Source of the DNA: CAZOWW01 sp964583765
GTDB taxonomy: Bacteria; Actinomycetota; Actinomycetes; Actinomycetales; Kineosporiaceae
Direction: 5' to 3'
DNA length: 64,000 nucleotides
Assembly: GCA_964583765.1 (NCBI GenBank)
Contig: CAZOWW010000008.1
Span: 17,981-81,980, forward strand
Shown piece by piece: positions 1 through 7,045 of the stretch. The notes beneath the pieces were generated by a model. It was not told the origin of the DNA. It saw only the letters and a program-made list of their open reading frames with translations, and did not search any database. Made by a program: the position numbers and the translations under genes. Every line of letters starts with the position of its first letter. The stretch's first letter is position 1.

Positions 1-255
1 GAGAATCTCTCGTAATTCCATCCCGGACACGCGCAGGATTCGCGCATGCCCCAGGGTCCACACCGGATTCGGACCCGGGATTCGACTCTGTCGCCAACGC
101 CGCGGACGACGGTTCCACCGAGCCCCGGCACTAGTGCTCTCATTCGGTGCGGTCGAGCTACAGTGGACTGATCCTCGTATATCCCTGGCTTTCCTGCCGG
201 GTAGAACCATGACCCACTGAATGGGACGAACGATTTCCAAGAACTGGAGGAGGCT

Positions 256-1071
256 GTGAGTGAGATTTATCCACCCTGGACCATTGAGGTCGTAGAGGGC
301 GTATCCGATGTACTCGGCGAGACCTCAACGGGACTCAGCGGTCAACAAATCGGTCAACTTCTTGCCGAGTTGAACATCTCCGACCCGTTCCCTGGACACA
401 CCAAGCGTACTCGGCTCCGCCATGCCCTCGCAGAAAGGCAGCGACTCGACAGGTCTGCAAATTGCGTAATCGCTTTCATTACAAGAGCGATGGCACCTGT
501 TCGCTACCGTGATGAACCCGACTTAAGAACCTTGCGCCAGGACGCTTTGAATGAGGTCCTCGTCTTCGCTGGGGTGAGAGTTGGAGATGACGGGAGGATT
601 TATCGGGGTCCGCAAGCCTCAACCCTCAGCGAAGCGGCTCACCAGGCGAGCAGTTTGCGTTCCGAACTTCGCCGACGAGGTACGCATCCCGACGTTCTAC
701 GATATTGCACGATCGAGCTTCTCCAGAGGAACTGCTTTCACGCAATGCTCGAAGCCACCAAGAGTATCTTCGACAAGATCCGCGCCCGCACTGGCGTCTC
801 CGGCGATGGCGCCCCACTCATAGACGCGACTATAGCTCTTGGCAGGACCGGCGTGCCACGGCTGGCAATCAATTCGCTTCAGACTCAGACAGAAAGGGAC
901 GAGCAAACAGGACTGGCCAACATAATCAAGGGACTATCCGGGATGTTCCGGAACCCCGTAGCTCACGATCCTCGCCTACATCGTCACGTTACAGACGACG
1001 AGTTACTAGAGGTCTTGACCACCTTATCAATGATCCATCGTCGTTTGGATGGCGCGACCCTGCTTCCTTGA
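256..1071 (+). CDS. TIGR02391 (Ymh) family protein
   Basis: A 271-residue protein whose C-terminal half (about residues 150-265) has the TIGR02391 pattern: FHAMLEATKS, then DGAPLI, then GLSGMFRNPVAHDPR and a closing helix ending in RRLDGA. The family is known from phages and mobile or defence-rich loci; its biochemical role is not established. The N-terminal half is helical and unassigned. A GTG start is chosen because a GGAGG Shine-Dalgarno sequence lies at 246-250, five bases upstream. GC content is visibly lower than in the genes to the right, which fits acquired DNA. It stands alone on the plus strand. A defence-related role is possible but not shown by the sequence. Confidence 0.75.
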   Translation: MSEIYPPWTIEVVEGVSDVLGETSTGLSGQQIGQLLAELNISDPFPGHTKRTRLRHALAERQRLDRSANCVIAFITRAMAPVRYRDEPDLRTLRQDALNEVLVFAGVRVGDDGRIYRGPQASTLSEAAHQASSLRSELRRRGTHPDVLRYCTIELLQRNCFHAMLEATKSIFDKIRARTGVSGDGAPLIDATIALGRTGVPRLAINSLQTQTERDEQTGLANIIKGLSGMFRNPVAHDPRLHRHVTDDELLEVLTTLSMIHRRLDGATLLP

Positions 1072-1495
1072 CCCTTTCCCCGTACACCAGTGTGCAGTAT
1101 AGCACTAATCGGAGAATGGAGCTCCCGGTACATCAACCAAAGTCCCGAGTGAAATCCGACTCCTGCGGGGCCCTTGAGGATGAGCCGGGGACGGTTCAGA
1201 GCACACGCCACGGTGCGGCTTCTTTTCAGACTCCTCCTCGAAGTGCACGCTCTGCCCACTCAGGGCCGCACCGCAAAGCAGGAGATCCGATTTCGTCGTC
1301 TACGCTCGGTCCCAGTCCTGACCAGGACGTCGATCCCGAAGGCGAAGAGACCGGTCATTGGCGTGACGATCACAGCCTCGACCTGCCAAGCGCTTGGCCG
1401 GTAGATCATTCCCCGGCCGCTCGGCGCACGCTCCCAGCGGGCGTCGGCCCTCGACTCCATGTCCTCGACGACCGGTCATCGATCCACGAGGTCCG
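1072..1495. other. Intergenic stretch with possible gene remnant
   Basis: These 424 bases contain no convincing intact gene. On the minus strand, 1260-1460 can encode 66 residues including the protein-like stretch GMIYRPSAWQVEAVIVTP and a hydrophobic patch, ending in an Arg-rich tail. No family is recognised and no good ribosome binding site is seen, so it is most simply a remnant. Confidence 0.35.
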
Positions 1496-1957
1496 CTACG
1501 CCCCGAACGTCAACGTCGGCACGGCGAACAGCTCGGGGCTATTCGGGCGGGTCATGACCGGGGAGGTCACCTCGACGATGAGCATCTCCACGAGGAACTG
1601 GACCCGCGCACTCAGCAGGTGGCTCGTGTGGGCGGTGGCCGACCGGGCCTTCTCCCCCAGCGTCGTGTGGATGTGCGGCAGCACCTTACCTGTCTCTGGG
1701 TCGTAGGCGAGCGTGCCGCCGCCCAGGGCCTCGACACCGGTCAGATGGACCTTGCTCCAGATCGGGGCCTCAGGGTTCTCGACCTTCTCGCAGGCCCCCA
1801 CGATCTCCGCCTCAGCGAACCCAGCGATGAACAGGGGAATGTACCCGTGCCGCACGCCGTTCTGCTCGCAGAACGCGGCCAGGGTCGGGAAGAAGTCCTC
1901 ACCATGGTCGAAATTCACGCCGAAGGTCCGGCCGATGGTCAGCTCGTGGCTGCGCAC
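1496..1957 (-). CDS. PPC (DUF296) domain protein
   Basis: A 153-residue single-domain protein matching the PPC/DUF296 fold: N-terminal FGVNFDHGEDFFPTLAAFC, a central GYIPLFIAGF strand, and the HIHTTLGEK motif whose histidines bind metal in family members, followed by TSHLL. Bacterial PPC proteins are small trimeric cytosolic proteins of uncertain function; plant relatives carry AT-hooks, absent here. It starts with GTG after an AGAGGA sequence. It follows the asparaginase gene by 76 bp on the same strand and is probably the last gene of the XRE-asparaginase-PPC operon. Confidence 0.8.
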   Translation of the reverse strand: MRSHELTIGRTFGVNFDHGEDFFPTLAAFCEQNGVRHGYIPLFIAGFAEAEIVGACEKVENPEAPIWSKVHLTGVEALGGGTLAYDPETGKVLPHIHTTLGEKARSATAHTSHLLSARVQFLVEMLIVEVTSPVMTRPNSPELFAVPTLTFGA

Positions 1958-2033
1958 AGGTGTCCTCTCTCGCTCGCGTCTCTGTCACCCGATCCTCCCG
2001 CGAATCCCCGCCGGGCGATCCCCGAAGTCTCGC

Positions 2034-3023
2034 TCACGCGTTCCCCAGCTCAGCGAGGCGCCGTCGGATTACCTCACGGTCCAGGCCGGCCATGAGCAGC
2101 ACGTGCAGCAGGATCCGGGCCTTGAGCGGGTCCAGGGTCCCGGCGGAGATGAGCCCACGCCCGAGCAGGTCAGACTCCGACCCGGGGAACCCGTAGGTGC
2201 CCGTGAGCACCGGCCCCGAGCCCGTCCGAGACGCCAGGATGACCGGAAGCCGGCCGGCGAGCTCGGTGAGCACTTCCACACACGCCGCCGGGGCATGCCC
2301 CACCCCGAAGCCGGCGACCACCAGGCCGTCGACTTGACCGCCGGCGGCCTTCAGCACGGCGCCGTCGTCGCCCAGGACCAGGGTGACCAGGCCGGTCCGC
2401 ACCGCCAAGTCCAGCTCGTCCGCCGGCAGCGCCGGCCACCGCTCCGGCCGGGACCAGAACCGCACCCGGTCCTCGGCCACGAAGCCGATCGGCCCCGGGT
2501 AGGAGCCGAAGGCCGTCGGACTCGACGAATGCGTCTTGCGTACCCGGCGCGCGGCGTGGATCTCCTCGCCGAACACCACCACGCAGCCGCTCCCCGGGGA
2601 CTGCCCGGCCGCCGCCACTCGCACCGCGGCGAGCAGGTTCGCCGGCCCGTCAGCCCCGGCCATGCTCGGGTTGCGCATCGCCCCAGTGACCACCACCGGC
2701 CGCTCGTCCCGATGCAGCAGGTCGAGCACGAAGGCCGTCTCCTCGATCGTGTCTGTGCCCTGCGTGACGACCACGCCGTCGACGTCCAGCCCTTCGATCA
2801 GCTTGACCAGGGCCACGAGGTCGGCGAAGCCAAGCGAGGCCCCGGGCAGCTGCCGGAAGTTGTGCACCTCCAGCGGGATCCCGGTCTCCGCAAGACCCGG
2901 CACCGCGGCCACCAGGTCCTCAGCCGCCAGCGTCGGGGTGACGGCGTTGCCGTCCTGGCTGGTCATCGCGATGGTGCCACCAAGCGTGATCACCGCGACC
3001 CGGCCGGCCCCCGGCGTGCTCAT
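2034..3023 (-). CDS. Asparaginase family protein
   Basis: A 329-residue protein of the bacterial asparaginase/glutaminase family, which hydrolyses L-asparagine to aspartate and ammonia. The first catalytic threonine motif is seen as ITLGGTIAM near residue 13, the second as VVTQGTDTIEET near residue 85, followed by the conserved VVVTGAMRNP. The C-terminal regulatory half carries LVVAGFGVGHAP. There is no signal peptide, so a cytoplasmic (type I-like) enzyme is likely. GAGGAGAGGA precedes the ATG. It starts 33 bp after the XRE-family regulator gene, so the two are probably cotranscribed. Confidence 0.88.
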   Translation of the reverse strand: MSTPGAGRVAVITLGGTIAMTSQDGNAVTPTLAAEDLVAAVPGLAETGIPLEVHNFRQLPGASLGFADLVALVKLIEGLDVDGVVVTQGTDTIEETAFVLDLLHRDERPVVVTGAMRNPSMAGADGPANLLAAVRVAAAGQSPGSGCVVVFGEEIHAARRVRKTHSSSPTAFGSYPGPIGFVAEDRVRFWSRPERWPALPADELDLAVRTGLVTLVLGDDGAVLKAAGGQVDGLVVAGFGVGHAPAACVEVLTELAGRLPVILASRTGSGPVLTGTYGFPGSESDLLGRGLISAGTLDPLKARILLHVLLMAGLDREVIRRRLAELGNA

Positions 3024-3056
3024 GCGTGAGTCCTCTCCTCGCCCATCAGCCCGAGG

Positions 3057-4742
3057 CTAACTGCTCACGCAGAACGTGCCCACATAGGAGCAAGCCGCAT
3101 CTATCCCCGCCGTGGACAGCAGCCGGCTCCGGGGCTGGATCAGGCCGGCGGCACCGACCACCCCCAGCGCGGCGCACCGCTCGACCAGCCATGACCAGGG
3201 AAGATCCAGGTAGCCGGCCAACGCCCGCAGCCGGCCCTCCGCCGTCCGCGCCTCGATCAGCGAGTGAGCACCCACCTCCTGGGCGACCGAGGTGAACTCC
3301 CGCACCACCGAGGACCGCGACGTCACGTCCACATGCCACATCCCGTCACCCCGAACCCAGTTCGCAATGATCGCCTCCTGGTTCGGCGCGACCACGAACC
3401 CCTCCACGGCCTCATACGCGGCATCCGTCGTCACCTGCGCCCGGATGCCCAAGGCCTCCATCAGCGCCACCGCCAGGAAGAACAGGATCCGCTCGTGGCG
3501 CGGGGACGTCCGCACGACGTCCTCCGGCACGCAGAAGGTCCGCGGCGTCGCCCCGCCCAGCGTGCTCGTCGTCGAACGCAGGTACGGGTACTTGTGGTCG
3601 AAGACCAGCCACGCGCTGGCCTCCTCGCCCCGCTGCTCGCGCGTCCAGAACGCCGGCAGCGCCGGCAGGTCCGGGAGCGCCTTGAGGATGTGCCGGGCGC
3701 AGAAGTCCGACCCGAGCCACATGTGCGCGATCGCGTTCAGGCCCGGCGCCGCCTCCCGGCTGACTGCCGAGCTGGACAGCCGCTCGTAGGCGCTGAGGTC
3801 CGCGCGGGTCTCGGCGAGGTTCTGGTCGTCGTCCTGCAGGCCGTCGTCGTAGTTCGCGACCGCCCACAGGATCCCGTAGGTCAGGTCATCCAGCAGGTAG
3901 GCCTCCGGCACGGCCAGCGACCGCCCCCGCAAAGGGCCGGCACCAGCACCGCGCTCCCGGGCACCGCGCCCGTCCATCACGTAGTACCGAGCCTGTTCGC
4001 CGTCCTCGACCGCGCCAACCAGCAGGGATCGCTCCGGGCGGGACAGCACCTCGCCCAGGCGCCGGGAGTCCGGCACCTCCATGACCGCCCGGCCGTCCTC
4101 GATCCGCGCCGGGTGCAGCTGCAGGAGCGCCCGCGAGCCCATCATCGAGGTGCCACCGGGCAGGAGCGCGTTCCAATCGACGCCGAAGTCGGGCACCGGG
4201 CGGGACAGCTTGAGGTCCGGCCAGGTGCCGCCCACAGCGGTGAGGAAGCCGAACGGATCGTCAGCCGCAGCGGCGTCCGCCACGACACTCGCCTGTCTCC
4301 CCGGGCCGACCCCACGCGCACCGAGCACCGCACTGATCCCGCCGACGAGGAACGACCGCCGCCCGATGTCAGCCCACATGGTGCCCTCCTCGTCGACCCG
4401 CAGATTCATGGTGCCCGCGGCGAGGGCCTCGTAGACGGCTTGGACGGAACTGTCCACATGGAGATCGGAATTGCTCGACTGCTGGCGATAGGTCTCGATC
4501 AAGGGCCAGATCCGCAGGAGGCTGCCACCGGCACCCAGCGTGACGTCGCACGCCTCCACCAGTTCACGGGTGGGCAGGCGTTCCGCCTTCTCCACCCTGC
4601 TCAGCAGGTCTCCGCTGACGAATACCCGGGCTCCGAGGGCGTCCTGGGACAGGCCCCTTGACTCCCGCCAGTGACGGAGTTCGGCCCCGAGGTAGTGCAG
4701 CGGCGACTCACCCGGCGTCAGCGGACGCGGTCGTTGAGCCAC
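3057..4742 (-). CDS. XRE-family helix-turn-helix regulator with long C-terminal domain
   Basis: A 561-residue protein. Residues about 15-75 form an XRE-type helix-turn-helix (LRHWRESRGLSQDALGARV, then SGDLLSRVEKAERLPTRELV). The long C-terminal part is of the type found in large actinobacterial XRE regulators and is not assigned a catalytic function; a segment near residue 400 (ALGIRAQVTTDAAYEAVEGF) looks enzyme-like. The GTG at 4742 is preferred over an in-frame ATG at 4820 because a 40-bp palindrome occupies 4756-4795 and GGGGGA lies just upstream of the GTG. It heads an operon with asparaginase and the PPC protein and probably autoregulates through the palindrome. Confidence 0.75.
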   Translation of the reverse strand: MAQRPRPLTPGESPLHYLGAELRHWRESRGLSQDALGARVFVSGDLLSRVEKAERLPTRELVEACDVTLGAGGSLLRIWPLIETYRQQSSNSDLHVDSSVQAVYEALAAGTMNLRVDEEGTMWADIGRRSFLVGGISAVLGARGVGPGRQASVVADAAAADDPFGFLTAVGGTWPDLKLSRPVPDFGVDWNALLPGGTSMMGSRALLQLHPARIEDGRAVMEVPDSRRLGEVLSRPERSLLVGAVEDGEQARYYVMDGRGARERGAGAGPLRGRSLAVPEAYLLDDLTYGILWAVANYDDGLQDDDQNLAETRADLSAYERLSSSAVSREAAPGLNAIAHMWLGSDFCARHILKALPDLPALPAFWTREQRGEEASAWLVFDHKYPYLRSTTSTLGGATPRTFCVPEDVVRTSPRHERILFFLAVALMEALGIRAQVTTDAAYEAVEGFVVAPNQEAIIANWVRGDGMWHVDVTSRSSVVREFTSVAQEVGAHSLIEARTAEGRLRALAGYLDLPWSWLVERCAALGVVGAAGLIQPRSRLLSTAGIDAACSYVGTFCVSS

Positions 4743-4755
4743 GATCCCCCACTCC

Positions 4756-4795
4756 CATGTGGACAGCCCAGGGGGAGCTTCCCCCTGTCCACATG
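4756..4795. promoter_or_regulatory. Nested palindrome, probable operator of the XRE regulator operon
   Basis: Outer arms CATGTGGACAG and CTGTCCACATG are perfect 11-bp inverted repeats. Between them sits a second inverted repeat, GGGGGA and TCCCCC around GCT. The element lies 14-53 bp upstream of the GTG start of the XRE regulator, where an autoregulatory operator would sit. The regulator assignment is inferred from position. Confidence 0.65.
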
Positions 4796-4978
4796 CACCC
4801 CATCGTCTTTCTCGGTCCAAAGCGCGTCAATGGAGACATGACGAAGCAACCGGGACGGACGTTCCGAAGCGCACCTGCCGTGACAGCGGTGGGACTCTCC
4901 GCGATGCCCGCGACGGGAGCCAGCGGGACGACGAGGCACCCCGCTCCCCCAGCACCGGCCCCGCACCGGGCGCGGGGC

Positions 4979-5395
4979 TCACGCCTCGCCGGCGGAGTCC
5001 TCCGGCAGCCGGGCCAGGACGTGCGCGACCGCTTCGCTCACGCTGGCGAGCTCCTGCTGGGTGTGGTGCAGGCGCCCCTGGAGCCGGGTCAACTCCTCGC
5101 GCAGGGACGGCGCACCCTCGGACGGCGAGCGGACGAACGCCCCGCTTCCGTGCCGGATCTCGACAAGCCCCTCGCTGGCCAGGATCCGGACGGCCGACTG
5201 TGCGGTGTTGACCGCGACGTCATGGTCGGCGGCGAGCTGGCGGTACGAGGGCAACTGGTCGCCAGGGCCGTACTCCCCCGCCGCGATCAGTTCCCGCAGC
5301 GCAGCAGCCACCTTCCTGCTCGCCAGACGGTCGTCGGCCTCGCTCGTCACCGCATCACCCGGTTCTGCCCGGACAGGGGTTGCCCCATGTCCCAT
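4979..5395 (-). CDS. GntR-family transcriptional regulator (KorSA/YtrA-like)
   Basis: A 138-residue GntR regulator. Residues about 26-92 are a winged helix-turn-helix (ALRELIAAGEYGPGDQLPSY, RQLAADHDVAVNTAQSAVR, GLVEIRHGSGAFV). Instead of a ligand domain it has a short coiled-coil tail (about 100-138). Short GntR proteins of this kind repress transfer genes in actinobacterial integrative elements. The start at 5395 lies 10 bp from a perfect palindrome at 5405-5420; GTG at 5350 is an alternative start. It is transcribed divergently from the transfer operon, so it probably represses both its own gene and the transfer genes. Confidence 0.85.
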   Translation of the reverse strand: MGHGATPVRAEPGDAVTSEADDRLASRKVAAALRELIAAGEYGPGDQLPSYRQLAADHDVAVNTAQSAVRILASEGLVEIRHGSGAFVRSPSEGAPSLREELTRLQGRLHHTQQELASVSEAVAHVLARLPEDSAGEA

Positions 5396-5404
5396 CCATG
5401 ACTT

Positions 5405-5439
5405 ACTGTCTTAAGACAGTCCACAGAGTCTCAAGACTC
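5405..5439. promoter_or_regulatory. Two palindromic operator candidates for the GntR regulator
   Basis: Site 1 (5405-5420) is the perfect 16-bp palindrome ACTGTCTTAAGACAGT. Site 2 (5426-5439) is GAGTCT-CA-AGACTC. The sites are 21 bp apart centre to centre (two helical turns) and share AGTCT/AAGAC-type half-sites. They sit in the gap between the divergent GntR gene and the transfer operon. TGTCT/AGACA palindromes are typical GntR-family targets; binding by this GntR protein is inferred. Confidence 0.7.
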
Positions 5440-5522
5440 TTGACCGTTACTTCGCGTCTCGGCGGGTGCTGGAACACCCGCCGAGACCAGACGCACCGAG
5501 AGAACCCGGAGAGGAACCAACG

Positions 5523-5618
5523 ATGCAGATCAAGGGTATCCGCGCACCCTCGCGCGAGCAGGTCGCTCTCGTCCCCGGCAGCGCGCGACCCTGCCGCCTT
5601 CCGGTGGCGCAGTCGTGA
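5523..5618 (+). CDS. Small ORF, first in transfer operon (31 aa)
   Basis: ATG at 5523 follows GGAGAGGAACCAACG, a reasonable ribosome binding site, and opens 31 codons starting MQIKGIRAPSREQ and ending LPVAQS. It is the first reading frame downstream of the GntR operators, and its TGA overlaps the GTG of the next small ORF in a GTGA arrangement, which favours translation. No family is recognised. Tiny proteins upstream of transfer genes are common in actinobacterial integrative elements. It could instead be a leader peptide. Confidence 0.45.
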   Translation: MQIKGIRAPSREQVALVPGSARPCRLPVAQS

Positions 5619-5761
5619 TCGCCCCGTGCGTGGCCCCGCCTGAGTACCAGCCGAGCACGGTTCTCCACCACGCGACCTGCCGCCGTCCCGGGACCGAGTC
5701 GACGTCGGCCAGTGCTCCCTGCCCCGGCTGCGGCCAACACCGCTCGCCCCGGGCGCGGTGA
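5615..5761 (+). CDS. Small cysteine-containing ORF (48 aa)
   Basis: GTG at 5615 overlaps the stop of the preceding 31-codon ORF. The predicted 48 residues hold cysteines at positions 5 and 23 and a CPGCG motif near the C-terminus, suggesting a degenerate zinc-binding knuckle like those of small 'mobile element transfer' proteins in actinobacterial elements. Expression would depend on coupling to the ORF before it. The function is unknown. Confidence 0.4.
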   Translation: MIAPCVAPPEYQPSTVLHHATCRRPGTESTSASAPCPGCGQHRSPRAR

Positions 5762-6046
5762 CCACCCGCTCCGACCAGCGCGGCCTTCGCCGTCCCCGGT
5801 CGAGCCAACCGCCGGCCCGGTAGCCGCCAACCACACCCGGAACCGGAACTGAATGCAGAGGACCCGCCAAGGGCCGCTGTCGGCATGCCCGCCCGCAGCT
5901 CAGCGGCCAGCCAGCCGGTCGGTCCGAGACCAGACAGCCGGCCCGAGCACCGAGCACCGAGCACCGAGCACCGAGCACCGAGCACCGAGCACCGAGCACC
6001 ACCAGATCACGGTCCGGACCGCGCAACCAGCACGGAGCGCGGCGAC
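5762..6046. other. Non-coding stretch with heptanucleotide repeats
   Basis: No convincing gene is seen between the 48-codon ORF and the first structured leader. The notable content is the tandem 7-bp repeat at 5944-5999, listed separately. Reading frames through this stretch are open on both strands only because of the GC-rich composition. Confidence 0.5.
5944..5999. repeat. Eight tandem copies of CGAGCAC
   Basis: Eight exact head-to-tail copies of the 7-mer CGAGCAC, directly upstream of leader copy 1. Seven bp is not a multiple of three, so any reading frame across it gives a heptapeptide repeat of 21 bp (STEHRAP in one frame). It is probably a simple-sequence tract, prone to length variation. 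Confidence 0.85.
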
Positions 6047-6120
6047 GGTCCCGCCCCGGGGCGCAATCCCGGCCGGGACCGGTGAGCACACGCACCCAAC
6101 GGAGATGGAGAGGGGACAGG
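6047..6120 (+). promoter_or_regulatory. Structured leader, copy 1
   Basis: A hairpin at 6047-6080 has outer stem GGTCCCG/CGGGACC, a small internal loop, inner stem CCGGG/CCCGG and the 7-nt loop GCGCAAT. It is followed by GGTGAGCACACGCACCCAAC and a purine-rich GGAGATGGAGAGG. Nearly the same segment recurs at 6970-7039 before the coupling-protein gene. The zinc-ribbon gene begins 11 bp downstream. It could act as RNA (translation or termination control) or as a DNA binding site. Confidence 0.7.
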
Positions 6121-6131
6121 GGTGGCCAGCC

Positions 6132-6626
6132 ATGAACTGGAGGCAACTCACCTGGCCAGCACGAGCGGCAGCGACGACGGGGACGGACGGAGTGTGCGAG
6201 ACGCACAGCGTCTACCCCGGCGGTCACGGCGGATGTCCCCGCTGTGGCGCCGGAACCGTCGACGCAGGCCGGGCGGACTCGACGAGCAGCACCGGAACGG
6301 GTGAAGGAACGGCCCGCTGGTGGGACACCCAGGCCGCGGCCTGGGAACGGATCACCGCAGCTGCCGATCCCGCCCACCGCACCGCGGCCGCCGACCTCGC
6401 GGCCGAGGCACGGATGACCGCCGCTCTGTACCGCGGCGACCAGGTGCCTCAGCACGAGCGGGAGACCAGCACCACCGCCCTCCACGAGCGGGGGACGGCC
6501 ACGAACACAGCTCACGAGAACGCCAACGTCGGCCGCCAGGTCGACGACACCGCAACCGAGGACCACCCAGCGCGAGAGGCAAGGGCACAGGCCGACGACG
6601 ACGTCGACGAATGGGCTTGGCCTTGA
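6132..6626 (+). CDS. Unknown zinc-ribbon-like protein of the transfer operon
   Basis: A 164-residue protein starting MNWRQLTWPARAAA. Residues 20-40 contain CETHSVYPGGHGGCPRCG, a Cys-rich motif that could bind zinc. The middle is a helical WWDTQAAAWERI segment, and the C-terminal third is hydrophilic and rich in Thr, Glu and His, ending DEWAWP. No family is recognised. The ATG at 6132 lies downstream of leader copy 1 and its GGAGATGGAGAGG. Placed between the repressor and the coupling-protein gene, it may be an accessory transfer protein or may bind the nearby GAGAC array. Confidence 0.6.
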   Translation: MNWRQLTWPARAAATTGTDGVCETHSVYPGGHGGCPRCGAGTVDAGRADSTSSTGTGEGTARWWDTQAAAWERITAAADPAHRTAAADLAAEARMTAALYRGDQVPQHERETSTTALHERGTATNTAHENANVGRQVDDTATEDHPAREARAQADDDVDEWAWP

Positions 6627-6632
6627 TCCGAC

Positions 6633-6909
6633 CGGACAGAACGCGACAACACGAGACACGGACGAGACCTCGACGAGACCTGGCGAAGCCAGGAAGAGAC
6701 CCGCCCGAGACAACGCGAGACCCCGACGAGACGGACACGAGACCGGCCGAGGCCCAGACGCAACAGCAAGAGATCCGGACGAGACGAGCCGGCCCCCCAC
6801 GAGACCTCGCCGCGACACGGCGGGTCCGAGACGAGACATCGCGGGACCCAGAAGAGACCTGCACGAGACAACGCGAGACACGCACGGCACATCGACGAGA
6901 CAGCACGAC
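6633..6909 (+). repeat. Helically phased GAGAC array
   Basis: Sixteen exact GAGAC motifs lie on the plus strand, starting at 6653, 6664, 6675, 6696, 6707, 6717, 6728, 6739, 6781, 6801, 6828, 6833, 6854, 6865, 6875 and 6897. All but the one at 6828 are spaced 10-11 bp or about a multiple of that. Many gaps hold degenerate copies in phase (GCGAC 6643, GAGGC 6749, GAGAT 6770, GCGAC 6812, GGGAC 6843, GGCAC 6886). Spacing that mixes 10 and 11 is incompatible with a codon-based repeat and puts every motif on one face of the helix. It lies between the two structured leaders, just before the coupling-protein gene. A multimerising DNA-binding site (transfer, partition or replication) is inferred. Confidence 0.85.
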
Positions 6910-6969
6910 CCAGCGCGCACGGCCCGACCAGCGGCGCCATGCGCAGCACCCAGCGCCCCCAGCGCTGGT

Positions 6970-7039
6970 GGTCCCCGCCCGGGGCGCAATCCCGGGCGGG
7001 GACCGGTGAGGACACGCACTCAACGGAGATGGAGAGAGG
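6970..7039 (+). promoter_or_regulatory. Structured leader, copy 2
   Basis: The hairpin at 6970-7004 has a perfect 14-bp stem (outer strand GGTCCCCGCCCGGG) closing the same GCGCAAT loop as copy 1. It is followed by GGTGAGGACACGCACTCAAC and GGAGATGGAGAGAGG, the ribosome binding site of the coupling-protein gene at 7046. Compared with copy 1, stem position 7 changes from a G-C to a C-G pair, a compensatory change that keeps pairing. This argues that the structure itself is selected. Confidence 0.75.
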
Positions 7040-7045
7040 TTCCTC

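Noticed and set aside
5944..5999. Tandem CGAGCAC repeats as a CRISPR array
   Set aside because: Units are 7 bp without spacers and there are no cas genes.
5403..7019. Long minus-strand open frame of over 500 codons across the GAGAC array
   Set aside because: It is rich in Arg, Ser, Gly and Val from reading the repeats antisense, overlaps the real zinc-ribbon gene and both leaders, and has no domain. Stop-free frames are common in this GC-rich DNA.
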